From Tupaia tana (Eukaryota; Chordata; Mammalia; Scandentia; Tupaiidae), in contig JAKSZU010000016.1 of assembly GCA_026018925.1 (NCBI GenBank), positions 76,580,059-76,644,058 of the forward strand: a DNA stretch of 64,000 bases. Reading direction: 5' to 3'. Shown in pieces: positions 10,164 to 21,919 of this stretch (positions are counted from its first letter, which is position 1; each line of letters begins with the position of its first letter). The notes beneath the pieces are model-generated. The model saw only the letters and a list, made by a program, of their open reading frames with translations. It had not been told where the DNA came from and did not search any database. The position numbers and the translations under genes are program-made.

Positions 10164-10403
10164 TATTTGCAAAGGGCACATACACTGGTGAGGAAAAGGC
10201 AAAGAGAGAGGGAGAGGGAGGAATTTTCTCCCAAAGGCACATAGTCACACCACAATCTCTTCTCCATTTCTAACATCCTTGTTGGGATTTGTGGCATACA
10301 TGCACATATGCCTGGTGTGTTTTTCAAGTGTCTAGGGCTGGAGTTTGTACCAGAGTCAGCCGTGTGGGATCAAGCTGCCTTGACCACCAGGCCTTGGACT
10401 GGC
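10164..10403 (-). mobile_element. tRNA-derived SINE, reverse
   Basis: Reverse copy whose poly-A side abuts the (TTTTC)n array. The head complement ends near 10403 (CTTGACCACCAGGCC). Confidence 0.7.
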
Positions 10404-10539
10404 ATTTTCAAGCTACTTTCCCTCAAGGGTGTGTGATCAGTCTGTAGGGCTCCTTAGTAGTTCTCGTTCATGTACTTGGTAATCCAGGGCTCCTGATCAA
10501 CCCACCAGTCACAGCTACTGGAGAAAGAGCTAGGCAAGT

Positions 10540-10685
10540 TTGTTATGGTCATCCCAATCTACAGGTGAGAAAACCGATGCTTGTAGGGGTTAAATAATTG
10601 GCTTTAACTCCCACAGCTGGCATAGTAACCCAGGTCATGTGACTCCAAAGTTCACACCCTACTACCAACTAAGACCTGAAAGTAA
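10540..10685 (-). mobile_element. MIR relic
   Basis: Reads as a reverse MIR: CTACAGGTGAGAAAACCGATGC, then TTAAATAATTGGC and CCACAGCTGGCATAG. An ancient mammal-wide SINE. Confidence 0.6.
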
Positions 10686-11010
10686 GGTCTGTAGGACATG
10701 GTTTACTATCTTGAGAAACTTCCGTGTGACGGGCAACACAGGCATGTTCCTGTAAAATACAGCACCCAGTGCCATGAGGGAGAGAAAACATTACAGATCT
10801 AGAAACTCAGAGGGTACTGTGATGACATTTGATTGAGGTGACAACAAAAATATCCTCCATGATTTAGAAGACCCTGCATTTCACTAGAATTTAAGGACTT
10901 CTGCTCACCTCCGCTCCCTCCCATACACACACAAAGGTAAAATAAAATGCAAAATTAAATACATATCTGGTAATTCAGACGAGTTGTGAATCGTGAGCCT
11001 AATTGATCCT
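10686..11010. other. Unassigned non-coding sequence
   Basis: No gene or repeat recognised. Confidence 0.35.
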
Positions 11011-11380
11011 GATCACTCATGTATCTGACAAATGTCTATGGAGTTTAGATGTGGCAGACCCCAGGGATATTATAATGAACTAGACTTATAGGTCCCTATT
11101 TGCATGGAAGTCCAGTTCCCAGTAGAGAAGGACAATAAATAAGTGAACGGGACAGATACGTAAAATAACCATGATTTGGGGTAATTGTTATAAAAACTAC
11201 TGAGTTAAATTAAAAGGAGCATTGGCTGAGCATAGACCTAAAGTATTGAGGTTGATGGGGAAGGCCTTTCTGCAAAGGCAGTATTTCCTGCCACATGAGA
11301 GAAGATCCAGCTATGCAAGGATCTGGGAAAAGCAGCTATACACAGAGAGACAAAACTTTCAGGTGAAAAGAAACTGGTCT
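11011..11380 (+). mobile_element. Old L2-like relic
   Basis: Sequence such as GGGATATTATAATGAACTAG and GACAATAAATAAGTGAACGG resembles the widespread mammalian L2-type 3-prime end. Highly diverged. Confidence 0.4.
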
Positions 11381-11605
11381 GGGGGCCAAACTGTGGCACA
11401 GGTGTAAAATGATAACCTGAGAGCCTGACCCACATGAGAAGATTCTGGGTTCACATCCAGTGACCTCCCTGACTACACCATACTCCTGGTTCAGGGCTGT
11501 CTAACGCTGGGCGTGAGTTGTGGCGTCAAGATCCTATCTTGGGTGTTGTTTCTGTCTCTCTCTCTCGCTCAGGGACGAAATAATTTGATAAACTTAAAAA
11601 ACCCC
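11381..11605 (+). mobile_element. Second-family tRNA-like SINE
   Basis: GGGGCCAAACTGTGGCACAG head, CCTGACCCACATGAGAAG, GGTTCACATCC B-box-like segment, a CT run, then a GATAAACTTAAAAA tail. Confidence 0.75.
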
Positions 11606-11641
11606 TTTTGTGATAAAAAAAGAGAGAGAGAGAGCGAGCGA

Positions 11642-11893
11642 GCCAGCAGGTGGTGTGGTAGTTAAGGCGCTGGACTCCCTCATGGCTGACGCGATTTGAG
11701 TCCTGGATCCAGTGGTTTTAAACTCACTCTGGGCACATGTGTGTGTGTACCCAAGGAGGAGACTGGAGGAGAAGGGACTGTGGTATAGCCATCTCCCTGG
11801 GGGGTAATTTCTCCCTTTCCCTCTCCCTGTCTCTTTTTGTCTCTCCAGTGAAAGCATACTCTATGGCAAAAACCCCCTAAAAAAAGAGAGAGA
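11642..11893 (+). mobile_element. Long tRNA-derived SINE
   Basis: GCCAGCAGGTGGTGTGGTAG head, TTGAGTCCTGGA, and the end CAAAAACCCCCTAAAAA. AAAGAGAGAGA lies on both sides. Confidence 0.85.
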
Positions 11894-12149
11894 AATTGGT
11901 GTGAAGACTTACATAGGGTAAAATTGACAAGAACCGGTGACCAGATTATGCAATGAAGACTAATGCAACAAGATAGCATCCTCGGGGTTGTGTACATGGT
12001 GTGACAGATGTGACTGACTTTGTTGAAGATGGTGTGGGTTGCTGCGTGAAGGATGGAATGGAGCGGGTGGGACCGGTGATCTGGGTCCTATTTCTAATAA
12101 CTGCTAATTCGCTTTTGGAAATACGCTTGCACATCAATAATTGTTGCCA

Positions 12150-12499
12150 GCAGCTGCTGAGGAAGCTGTGGTATGCCTCAATGGAGTGCGATGCAGTATG
12201 CTACAAAAGAGCACCTTGTATAGAGCATGCCTCCGTAGAACTAGGTGTGAAAACCTTGGGACATTCCGAGAACTGGAAGGCTTCAATGAGCCTGGCTTGT
12301 AAACATCCACAGCTCCAAAAGTAACTTGATGGATGCTCCTTCCCTCATTGTTACCGCAGACTGTGACTATATGACTTCTGTAACTTTCCAAGTTGAGGCC
12401 CAGACTTCGGAGTCTAAACTCTGGGTCTGCTGGCTAATAAACCTGAGTTCTCCTACTCTCTGAGTGGTGCTTGGTTTCTCTGTGGTCTGTTTGTGCAAC
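12150..12499 (+). mobile_element. ERV1-like LTR (5-prime limit uncertain)
   Basis: TATA-like CTATATGACTTC near 12366, AATAAA near 12437, and the 3-prime end TCTCTGAGTGGTGCTTGG...TGTGCAAC. Same family as the LTR at 8740. The start is not defined. Confidence 0.6.
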
Positions 12500-12639
12500 C
12501 CCGGAAGGCACATCCTGATTCTGTAGCAGAGGAGGCTGGTTCCCACCCTCCTCAGCTTGTCTCCACATTGACTGGACGCGGGAGATCCTGGTGCCGTCAT
12601 CCACCACATGAAGGAAAATGATGGTCATAGCAACAAATA

Positions 12640-13200
12640 AAGCACTAACAGTTCGTCATGTTACCCCTGTCAAGAGACAACCAAGAACATGACACATTAC
12701 ACAATTTTCTGCTCACGGTGCATGCCTTTTCATGGTTATTGACTTGGTACAATAGGGGCATTTTTCAAAACGTCAGGGGCCATTGTCTCAACCGTTCAGA
12801 GTCCTAGGAAAGCTACGTGTTATGAGCATGCTGCCTCTTTATAATTATAGCACTTCTGAATTTCTCATCTTTTCCTTTAAATAAAGTGTCCAGCCATATG
12901 TTCAGTGAGTAGTATTCTAACTTTTGTAACTTGCCTCATTTTATTTGGAATTTGTCAATGTCAGAGTTTTTTACAGTGTTACTGTAAAAATGTACAGAAC
13001 TTTGGTTGAGAAAACTGGCTTTTCTGAAGATCAAGCAATTTTTTAAAGAGATTGTGTGGGAGTCTCTGTCCTGGTTGCAAAATTACTGAAGTGAGGCCTT
13101 TCAACTAATTCCCTGCTTAGAATTTAGCTAGCTTTTTCAATGTTGCGTTGGCTGTTCCACCTGGTTTTAAGCCCATTTTGTGTGTAGTTAAAACTCATGT
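12640..13200. other. Unassigned non-coding sequence
   Basis: No coding signature and no repeat recognised. Confidence 0.35.
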
Positions 13201-13202
13201 CA

Positions 13203-13370
13203 GGGGCTGGCAGGTGGCGTGGTGGTTAAACATGTTGGACTCCCACATGGCCAACCACGGTTCAAGTCCTGGACCTGGTGGCTTGCTCTCTCATTTTCTC
13301 TCTCTCTGTCTGATAAAATAGGAAAATAATAATAATAATAATAAATAAAACAAAATAATTATTTAAAAAA
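13203..13370 (+). mobile_element. Short tRNA-derived SINE
   Basis: GGGGCTGGCAGGTGGCGTGG head, B-box GGTTCAAGTCC, short CT tract and a tail holding an (AAT)n run. Confidence 0.85.
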
Positions 13371-14114
13371 TCATCTCATAGTTTTTGGAAGCAAAGTCAA
13401 GGAATATGACCTTGTCACATAGATGAAAGTAGAGGCTAACCCAATGCTTTGAATGTATATGAGAACAAAAATGGACATCATTTCCTCCCCTGCATTAGGT
13501 CACACTGGACCAGGAATACTTTCCACCATCCTTATGCTAAGTAACACTGGGAGCAGGCAAAAAGCATTCAGCTATTTATTTCTGGAAGCCCTGGATCCTA
13601 GATAGTAAAACCATGAACCAGCTAAAATAAACTTCTCATCAAAACTTGCTTCAAGACTTTGAAATCATTGTGCTCACCTACTCAAAACTGTCATGTTATT
13701 AACTCTGCCCAACCTACAAATACTCTTTGTTAATGAAGAGGATCAAAATATGCTGTCCCAAAATGTGCCACTTTGTGTAAGAATTATGTAGAGCTGAAGA
13801 CCATGGCGAATCAACAGATGAAGGAAGAGTTATCTGCCCTACCCTATTTGCTTGAAAGCGTGCCACAAATTTCCCTTTGGGGAAGGTTATTCTACCCCAC
13901 CCTATACTAGGGAATGGAGAGGGATTCTTGTCTTCGAAGATGGGGAGTTGACACCAAGACCAGTTTGTCTAAAGAAACCTTACTAAAACAACTTCCTTTC
14001 CATTAGTTCCTCGCATATGTTTCATGTGGCTTCCAGCATTACAGGATGCTAGTGTCACTTCTGAGCCACAGCAGTTGGACCAGTTTATTTTTTCAAAAAA
14101 AGCATTAAAGAGAT
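13371..14114. other. Unassigned, possibly LTR-derived
   Basis: No gene. Parts have the composition of an old LTR, but I could not define ends. Confidence 0.3.
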
Positions 14115-14356
14115 GGGATTAGCAGTTGGCATAATGGCTATGTAGCTGGACTCCCCTGTAGTCAACCGCGGTTCGAGTCCTGGACTCGGTGGCTTAAAAT
14201 CACGCCGGACGCGTGTGCAAGCGTGCCCAAAATCCCGAGAGGAGAATGGAGGAGAAGGGATTACGGTATGGCCATCCCCCTGGGGGCAGTGATTTCTCGC
14301 TTTCTGTCTTTCTAGTGAGCACATGTGCCCTGTGGCAAAAACCTCTCAAAAAAATG
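14115..14356 (+). mobile_element. Long tRNA-derived SINE
   Basis: GGGATTAGCAGTTGGCATAA head, CCGCGGTTCGAGTCCTGGAC, hairpin CATCCCCCTGGGGG, and the end CAAAAACCTCTC plus A-run. Confidence 0.9.
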
Positions 14357-14503
14357 ATTCATGCAGATCATTGGCATGTGGGTGTGAGCCTGGAGTATAG
14401 AGAGAGCTCCCTAGCCACAAACCCAGCCCTTCCCACGTGAGTCCAGTTGTGTGACTGCTCTCCACTGTGTGGCCCTCCACTACTCTCTTACGTTCAGTGG
14501 ATG

Positions 14504-14842
14504 TGTTGCGGAAACTGGCTGCCGAGAAACCAAACACCACTCAGAGAGCAAGGAGAACTCAGGTTTATTACGTTGGGGGACCCAGAGGAGTTCACACTCA
14601 AAGCTCTGGGCCCCGAACCTGCTTTAGAGTCCGGCTTTTAAGGGTACAAAAGTGGGAAGTTTTAGGGGCGGGCTGTACTGGTCGCAGCCAGTTTTGGAGC
14701 AGCAAGCAGCAAGGATAATTTTTCAGCTGCAGACATGGGTGTGGGACGGGAGCCAAGTGGAAGCTCCTTTCAGTTTCTGCCACCTCAAAGCCAGTGTCAG
14801 TTCCTGCCACAGACGGGGCCTGTGAATCAAGCTAACGTAAGA
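14504..14842 (-). mobile_element. ERV1-like LTR, reverse
   Basis: The low-coordinate end TGTTGCGG is the complement of a CAACA terminus. TTTATT at about 14565 gives AATAAA on the minus strand, and a TTAAAAG TATA-like site lies near 14635. It is homologous to the LTRs at 8740 and 12150. The outer end is approximate. Confidence 0.7.
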
Positions 14843-15068
14843 CAGGGGCCACGTGGTAGCATGGAGGTAAAAAGTGATGCTCATGAGAGGTCACCCCACA
14901 CTGGGAGGTCCCTGGTTCAAGTCTGGTGACCTCCCTAAGTACACCAGGCATGGTCTGCCTATGCTCTGTAGTAGGCTGGGGCTTGTGGTAGATTGCGGTG
15001 TCAGGACTCGGGGTGGTGCTGACTCCTGTTCATGAAGGAGGTAAATGAACAGACTTTTAAAAATCTAA
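14843..15068 (+). mobile_element. Second-family tRNA-like SINE
   Basis: GGGGCCACGTGGTAGCATGG head, GGTTCAAGTC, TGACCTCCCTAAGTACACCA and an AATGAACAG...AAAA tail. Confidence 0.75.
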
Positions 15069-15074
15069 AATAAA

Positions 15075-15290
15075 ATCTAACAAAAGATTAATAGGCAAAA
15101 AGCTATACAATTTTTATTAATATTCACTCACATGGAAATCCACAGAAAAGAAGAGAAAACTCACGGAAATGATTAAGTCAGGGGGCTGAGGTATTCTTTC
15201 AACAAAAGGAAGAAGATTAGGGTCTCAAGGGACAATATTTTCGATAAAATGCATGCAATTCATATCTGTGTAATAAATTCACTGGAAAAG
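15075..15290 (-). mobile_element. Old LTR fragment
   Basis: AGATTAATAGGCAAAAAGC followed by TTTTATT matches, on the minus strand, the polyadenylation end of the LTR family seen at 31985, 42560 and 44320. Confidence 0.5.
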
Positions 15291-15299
15291 TGAACTTTT

Positions 15300-16136
15300 A
15301 CGTCACCTCCTTTGACATATGAACCACCCAACAAGTTAATAGCAAGCCTTTAGATTTTGGGGAAGAGAAATACCATATAAAAAAAGATGATACATAATCA
15401 TTTTTATGACTCCCACTGAATTTTTTTTTTTTTTTTTTGCTTAGATAAAAACAGTTGAAGCAATGTATGTTTATAATGGGTAGAAGAATCAGGTCAAATG
15501 AGCTCATCACTGAGGAGATTTAAAATGCTTTGAAGCCCTCCTTGATATAGATCATATTTTATGCATTTCTTCAAATTTTATCATTCTGGGACAGCTTGCC
15601 AACTTGTTTTACATCGATATTTTAGACTAAAGCTCCATCTCCTGGGGAAGAAATGACATGTAACAACTGTTCAACACATCGACTAACAGTTCAGTTCAAT
15701 TTGGAGGTTCCTGAGAGGACGTCTTTCTGAGCCATCTGAACAGTTTCTCACTGGCAACTGCCTTTCTTCCTTTGGAAAGAACGTCATCTCAGCTGGGCAG
15801 GGCAGCTAGGTGGACGCGATCGGTCACCTTCTGTTTCTCAAAGGGAGAGTCATCACATAGTTTTATTTTTATACTTATGGTTTCTGCAACAGGAGAATGC
15901 TTGGAATCATTTCCCTCCCTTCAGTGTGTTCCTCCTCTGCTCCCTCGTATCATCGAACAGTACTGGATATTATTTTCTTACACTCTAGAGAAATCAATTG
16001 CTCTGCAGCTTTTGCTATATTTTATTCATGTGGTCTATTCTGAAGCTCCTTCTTGAATGCAGATAGTCTAAGAAATATTTTACATTAATGTCATCTTTTT
16101 AAGAGATTCAAAAGTGATCACTTTTTTAAAATAGAC
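15300..16136. other. Unassigned non-coding sequence
   Basis: A plus-strand ORF at 15772-16056 (94 aa) has no recognisable domain, and I do not call it a gene. Confidence 0.35.
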
Positions 16137-16403
16137 TTTCTTCTTCTTCTTTTTTTTTTTTCGGTTTGCTATAGGGCATGTGTGCTCACCAGGAAGATAC
16201 AGACACACAGAGAGAGAAGGAAAATGAGAAATCACCCCCCCCCCCCCCCCAAGGGAGATGACCACAATCCCCTCTCTTCCACTCTCCTCTTAGGATTTTG
16301 GGCACATGCGCACTTGCAGCCAGTATGATTTTCAAGCCAGCAGATCCACCGCTGACCATGTGGGATCCAGGCACCTTAACCACCATGCCGCAGGGTGGCC
16401 CCC
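16137..16403 (-). mobile_element. tRNA-derived SINE with expanded C-run
   Basis: Reverse copy. The usual six-C hairpin arm has grown to about 16 C near 16233-16250. The head complement is ACCTTAACCACCATGCC near 16373. Confidence 0.85.
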
Positions 16404-16432
16404 AAATAAATTTAATGAAAAATAATAGCTTT

Positions 16433-16485
16433 GGGAGCCAGCACCGTGGCCTGGTAGTTAAGGAGGCCCGATTCCACAGTCTAAG
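16433..16485 (+). mobile_element. SINE head fragment
   Basis: GGGAGCCAGCACCGTGGCC and GTAGTTAAGGAGGCCC match a SINE head; the rest is missing. Confidence 0.45.
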
Positions 16486-17169
16486 CATTAGGCTCTTAGC
16501 CATTTCTTATGTGGCAGGGTTTTTTTTGTGTTTGGAATGTCTCTCGTCTCTGTCCCCTACTGTCTCAATAGCAACCTTTAGTGCTAGAACAATCACAATG
16601 AACAATAAAAATCTGTGTCTGGTAAATAGACCCACATAATAATGTCCTGTCTTAAAAACTGTCTTGAAAACATTAGGTGTTTTTTTTTTTTTTAATTTTC
16701 TTGTAGACCTGTGACCAGTAGTGTCCTAGTAAATGACTACTATCCTGAACCTCATCATGAGAAACATCGAATGAAGAGGCATTTGACAAAATAACTGATC
16801 AATAGTCCTCAAAAGTGTCAAAATCATGGAAAATAAAGAAAACTGAGGAACTTCACAGCTGGAGGAGACTGAGAGCACATAACTAGAGACAAAGTGAGGT
16901 CCTAAAGAGATCCTAGGATGGTGAAGGTCTAGAATAAGCCACTGTAGCACAAGAATTATTTTGTGCTGAAGTCATCTGAGTTCCTGAAATCCCTGATCTA
17001 CCTAAAGGCAGAGCTCCCCATCAGAACAAAAGAGAACTCATAAATCCCTCCCTGTGAGCAACTCTAATCTTCTGTGAGACAGAAGTCACCACACCCACAT
17101 ACTGTCACCTAAGTCTCCTATCTCCCTTCTATTCTCAGGGACCCATACATCTTTGCAAAAAGTTGTTTG
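16486..17169. other. Unassigned non-coding sequence
   Basis: No gene or repeat recognised. Confidence 0.35.
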
Positions 17170-17170
17170 T

Positions 17171-17416
17171 GAGGACCCCATGTCACATGGTGGTTAAGGT
17201 GCTGGACTCCCACGTGGCCTGCAGTGGTGGAGTCCCAGACTGGCTGCTTGAAAGTCATGCTGAATGCATGTGCAAGTGTGCCCCAAATCCCAGGAAAATA
17301 ATGCAGCATGGTCATCCCTCATGGGGCAGGGGCATTTCTCACTTTCCCTCTCTCTGTCTCTGTCTGTCTCCTGCAAGTGCATCCACCCTATTTAAAAACC
17401 TGGAAAAAAAAAGTCA
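17171..17416 (+). mobile_element. tRNA-derived SINE
   Basis: CATGGTGGTTAAGGTGCTGG head and a long-form body. The 3-prime end is decayed, with an A-run. Confidence 0.8.
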
Positions 17417-17487
17417 TGTTCTGCAAGTGCCTTTCTACCCCCATATTGAAGATCCGAATCTAAGCCCCAAATGCTAACCACTCTTTT

Positions 17488-17743
17488 TTTTTGGAGAGGT
17501 TTCCGCTATAGGGCGCGTGCGCTCACCAGACAGAGTGAGAGACATAGAGACAGAAAGTGAGAAATCACCCCCCAGGGGGGATGGCCACACCGCAATCCCT
17601 TCTCCTCCATTCTCCTCTCGGGATCTTGGGCAAGCACGCACACGCGCCCGGCGTGAGTTTTAAGCCACCAGGTCCAGGACACGAACCGCGGTCAACTACG
17701 TGGGAGTCCAGCGACATAGCCATTACGCTAACTGCTGGTTCCT
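17488..17743 (-). mobile_element. Long tRNA-derived SINE, young-looking
   Basis: CpG-rich reverse copy with a perfect 14-bp duplication, CTAACCACTCTTTT, at 17474-17487 and 17744-17757. Confidence 0.95.
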
Positions 17744-17963
17744 CTAACCACTCTTTTGAGCCACATTTTTTTCCCTTTAAAGCCCCATGTACATACATAT
17801 AAGTGTAAATAAATATTCATCTTTTCTCTTGTTAATCAGTCTTTTCTCATGGTAATGCACAGGACCCTAAGCACTAACCTTAAGGAAGTGGGAAGAAGAA
17901 ATATTTTCTGTCCCAGTCAGTGAAAACTCATTAGTGGAAAAACTGATGAAAATTAAATAAGGT

Positions 17964-18234
17964 TGGGACCAGCAGATGGCATAATGGTAACATTGCTGGA
18001 CTCCCATGTAGTCAACTGCGGTTGGAGTCTTGGACCTGGAGACTTAAAAATACTCATACCGGGCATGTGTGCATGGGTGCCCAAAATCCCAAGAGGAGAA
18101 TGGAGGAGAAGGGATTTCAGCATGGCCATTCCCCTGGGGGGGGGGGGGGACTTCTTGCTTTCTGTCTCTCAGTCTCTGTCTCTCTGACAAGCATGCATGC
18201 CCTATAGTAAAAATCTCCCACCCCCTCAAAAAAA
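17964..18234 (+). mobile_element. Long tRNA-derived SINE
   Basis: Perfect duplication AAATTAAATAAGGT at 17950-17963 and 18235-18248. The hairpin G-arm is lengthened to about ten G. Confidence 0.95.
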
Positions 18235-18429
18235 AAATTAAATAAGGTCTGCAGTGAACGTGCCCAATGCTGATTTCCTGGTCTCCATCGCTGCAGTATT
18301 GCTCTGTAAGAGTTTAACGTTAAGGGAGGTCTCTGTAAAGCCTATATGGGCCCTCTGTACACAATTTTGCAATCATTTAAAATTTTTTCAAAATTAAAAA
18401 AAAAAAAGCAAAAATCACAGCAACAACAG

Positions 18430-18655
18430 CAAAGAGTGTAGTCCTTGAAACCGGCCCACTCTGGATTTAAAACTTGATTCTCTCACAGATGAACTAAGTG
18501 AATTTAAGGCACATTCACTGCACTCCTGCATCTATCAGTCTCCTAGTCTGTAAAATAGACTTGACAGTGACAATATAGCGTGCCTTTCAGGTGTGTGTGG
18601 TGATGCATGCATGCGAGTAAAGCTGGTGTTCAGAAAATCATAAGCATTGTGCCTG
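18430..18655 (+). mobile_element. MIR relic
   Basis: Order of motifs as in MIR: an ACTCTGGATTTAAAAC-like head, CAGTCTCCTAGTCTGTAAAA core and an AAGCATTGTGCCTGG 3-prime part. Confidence 0.6.
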
Positions 18656-18944
18656 GTTTTTTTTTTTTTTGGCTTCTCCTGTTTGTACTGGGCTGGGGAG
18701 AGGCATAGGCCTTGCGGCTAGGCTCAAGCAGGGCCCTCCTGCTCTTAGAGGTCACCTTGTTCTAAGAAGAGAGGTTTGATCTAAGATTCTAGATTCCTTT
18801 CTGTCTCTTAAGGCAGAAGAGGTTCAGGCCAAGCAAATGGTGCCTTTTCTCTTATTTTTTCCATGTCCAGGTGAAATCACTCATCCTCAAGGACGTTTCT
18901 CTGTGTTTGCCCTGTTCTTCGGTCTCTGTGACCTTGGGTAGCTT

Positions 18945-19095
18945 TCTTTTCTTTTCTTCTCTCTCTCTCTCTCTTTTTTTCTTTCTCTCTCTCTTTCTCT
19001 CTCTCTCTTTCTCTCTCTCTCTCTTTCCTTCCTCCTCCCTCCCTCCCTCCCTCCCTCCCTTCCTTCCTTCCTTCCTTCCTTCCTTCCTTCCTTCC

Positions 19096-19132
<37 letters not shown>

Positions 19133-19301
19133 CTTCCTTTCTTTCTTTCTTCCTTCCTCCCTCCCTCCCTCCCTCCCTCCCTCCCTCCCTCCCTCCCTCC
19201 CTCCCTCCCTCCCTTCCTTCCTTCCTTCCTTCCTTCCTTCCTTCCTTCCTTTCTCCTTCCTTCCTTCCTTCCTTCCTTCCTTCCTTCCTTCCTTCCTTCC
19301 T

Positions 19302-19373
<72 letters not shown>

Positions 19374-19375
19374 TT
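18945..19375. repeat. 430-bp polypyrimidine microsatellite
   Basis: Alternating blocks of CT, CCTT, CCCT and CTTT on the plus strand with almost no purines. Long ORFs across it are artefacts of the repeat. Confidence 0.97.
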
Positions 19376-19404
19376 TTGGAGGAAGCCAGTGTTCTGACTG
19401 CTGT

Positions 19405-19672
19405 CTACTTTTTTTTTTTTTCTTGAGATATTTTTGTCATAGGGCACGTGCGCTCGCCAGACAGACAGAGAGAGACATTAGAGACAGAAAGCGAGAAATC
19501 ACCCCCCAGGGGGGATGGTCACACCGCAACCCCTTCTCCTCCATTCTCCTCTTGGAATTTTGGCACCCACACATGTGCCTGGTGTGGATTTCAAGCCACC
19601 AGGTCTGGGACTAGGTTAGCAGTCAACTATGTGGGAGTCCAGTGCCTTAGTCATTTTCCTCCCTGCTGGCCC
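19405..19672 (-). mobile_element. Long tRNA-derived SINE
   Basis: Reverse copy with GGGCACGTGCGCTCGCCAG and ACCCCCCAGGGGGGATGG. The tRNA head (19600-19672) is more mutated than the body. Confidence 0.88.
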
Positions 19673-19679
19673 TCTCATG

Positions 19680-19855
19680 TAAACTCTAAACAAACCACTT
19701 GTGACCTTTCCTCTTCCTACCCTTCTGCTTGTTATATAAATCAGCTTTCTCAGTCTGGGTAATTCGTCCTAAGCCCTCGCTCAAATAAGCCACACTCATT
19801 TTACTTATTATGCCTCAGCCTTCTGTTTAGCTTGCCAGGACCTGGAAGAAGGGGA
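19680..19855 (+). mobile_element. LTR fragment, family shared with 47430-47700
   Basis: TATA-like TTATATAAATCAGC, then CTCAAATAAGCCACAC and CTTATTATGCCTCAGCCTTC. The reverse complement of this end occurs at 47440. Confidence 0.55.
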
Positions 19856-19984
19856 TATACTAAAAATAATTCATTAAGGTATCTGCTAAATGACTTCTGC
19901 CACCGAATGAGCTAAATAACACTACAGTGTAGACTTTAGTCTAATAATCAGTCACCATAATGGCAAGATTAATAACATCACAAT

Positions 19985-20065
19985 TATGTTTTGATTCCTT
20001 ACTATGTGCCAGGCAGTGGGGATTCAAAGTACCTAGACCCATTGTTACAGACAAATGTACAGGCC
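19985..20065 (+). mobile_element. Old L2-like 3-prime relic
   Basis: TTCCTTACTATGTGCCAGGC followed by GTGGGGATTCAAAG matches a common mammalian ancient repeat motif. Confidence 0.4.
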
Positions 20066-20079
20066 AGGTCTAACTGCTC

Positions 20080-20400
20080 ATCAGACAATAAACCAGTTTC
20101 TAAGATGAGATTTTGATCAGAGGAAGGCTTTATTACAACGGATACCAAATGGGAGAGAGATAGAGTCCAAGATTTTTGAAGTACCAACTCCACAATTGAG
20201 AGGCAAGCAGGACTTGTAAATATGGGTCAGGAATGTGATGTGGGGTGGGAATCCAGGGGCTTCCCAGAATAGTTTCTATGATGTCATCTTTGGTGGATAG
20301 TGCTACTTCTTGGGGCCGGGCAATCTTAAGGAGGGTCCAGAGTGAGTTGTGAGGTCTGCTTTGGGTAAAAAACTCAAGACAACGAACCCTTAGGACACTT
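20080..20400 (-). mobile_element. LTR-like fragment
   Basis: A GGCTTTATTAC polyadenylation-type signal in reverse, within GC-mixed LTR-like sequence. No ends or family assigned. Confidence 0.35.
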
Positions 20401-20519
20401 GGATTTCTTCAGTTTTCATTTGCTACTTGTGACTATGTCTTGGTCATTCAAAATCTAGGGGTGAAGAGAAACTAACAGATAGTTACAGGTAAGATTGGTG
20501 AGGGTAGGATTAGTGAGAC

Positions 20520-20900
20520 CGAAAAGCTAAACAAGACAGCTCCAATGAAGCACTGCACAGGAGTTTATTACAGGGTAATGAGCTAGGAGTTAGAATCCCA
20601 CTTACAGGTAGATGGGGTAAAGGCCCCCAAAGGAAGTCACTGCATTTTTCTTGTAATGAAGTCTCTGTGTTTTTATTCTATGGTCTGATGAATGTACAAT
20701 ATACACCCCTTTTACATTTCTCTAAAGAATGTATGACTCCTTGCTAGTAAGACAAGAGATAGGGATATTGAGCACATAGATAGGATAAAGACCGAAGATG
20801 GAGTCACAGTGGCTAAGTTTTCACAGACAAAAGCTGGCTATACAGGGACCCAAAGCAACTATAGCAAGAGGCAACAATTTCTATTTAGTAGCTATATTCT
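20520..20900 (-). mobile_element. LTR-like fragment
   Basis: AGCACTGCACAGGAGTTTATT resembles the reverse polyadenylation end of an LTR. Ends not defined. Confidence 0.35.
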
Positions 20901-20994
20901 AACAAAAAGTACTGTATGCTATGATCTGCTGACCCCTTGAAGAATAGGGTAATAAATCACTCAGACTACCACGTAACTATTTTCTAAAGCCCAG

Positions 20995-21180
20995 TTCCTC
21001 ATAAGAGAGGCAGCCCATTGTTTGGCTCCTCTTTGGCAACCATTTGAGTCCCCCTCCACTACACTGGAAACTTTTCTACTTTCCTAATAAACTCTGCTTT
21101 ACTCTCCTCTCTGTGTCCATGTCTCTAATTCTTCATGAGTGTAGGACAAGAACCAGCACAGTGTTAGGTCTGATAACCCA
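20995..21180 (+). mobile_element. ERV1-like LTR 3-prime end
   Basis: CTTTCCTAATAAACTCTGC, a CT-rich stretch and TGAGTGTAGGACAAGAACC are typical of a class I LTR from polyadenylation signal to U5. Confidence 0.55.
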
Positions 21181-21915
21181 GCACTCCCATGTTAGTACCT
21201 CACATAAAAGAAAGGGTTGAGAGGATGGTAAAAAGCATTCACAGCTTCAACCCTGAGTTTCTTCCTCCACTACACTCTGCCCTGCACAGTAGGCACCCAA
21301 CTCTTAGCTCTGTGGGAGGGTTCAGCTGATGCTGACTCAGAGGTCTTAGCAGTTGTACCATGCACATCCTCTACTTCATCTCCTTCTGTAAGAGACAAAG
21401 ACCTCTTAAAAGGAATTCAAAAGGGGCTACACCTAGTTTGGGAATGTGTTTACCTCCAAGCTCCTGCAATTATCAGTCTTTCTTAATACAAGTCAGAGGG
21501 GTTGGTGAGGGAACACTAGGTCATTATCCTAAGTGGCCACAACAGGCACAGGAGAAATGGCGGGCTCCGATACACAGTTAAGTCCTCATGAAAATGAAGC
21601 CAGCTGGATGGAGTCAGCTGGCTGCACCCCTACACAAGTTGTGGCCTAATAAGTGATATATTTGGGTTTTATCCTCTGTTCCTAAAACTCTTGGAATTTC
21701 CTGAATGACAAGAGTGTCATCATATAGAGCACTGCTTAAAAATAGCTTTACTTTTGCCAAGCTTCAAATACCATAGTCTTCAAAACAACATACTTTGACA
21801 AACATGTTTACCTGACTGCTTTCATGGACTTTCGTAAAAAACTTGTCTGCTTTTGCAGACCTACATAAACTGCCTGCCAAAACCACTCAGATAAACTACT
21901 ATCACCACAAGCCCC
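21181..21915. other. Unassigned non-coding sequence
   Basis: No gene or repeat recognised. Confidence 0.35.
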
Positions 21916-21919
21916 CACA

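Noticed and set aside
10005-10273. Phe/Leu/Ser-rich and Lys/Glu-rich ORFs
   Set aside because: Products of the (TTTTC)n array, not genes.
15772-16056. 94-aa ORF as a small gene
   Set aside because: No domain, splice context or codon bias seen; length compatible with chance.
18871-19614. A 247-aa plus-strand ORF and a 186-aa minus-strand ORF
   Set aside because: They are low-complexity translations of the pyrimidine microsatellite.
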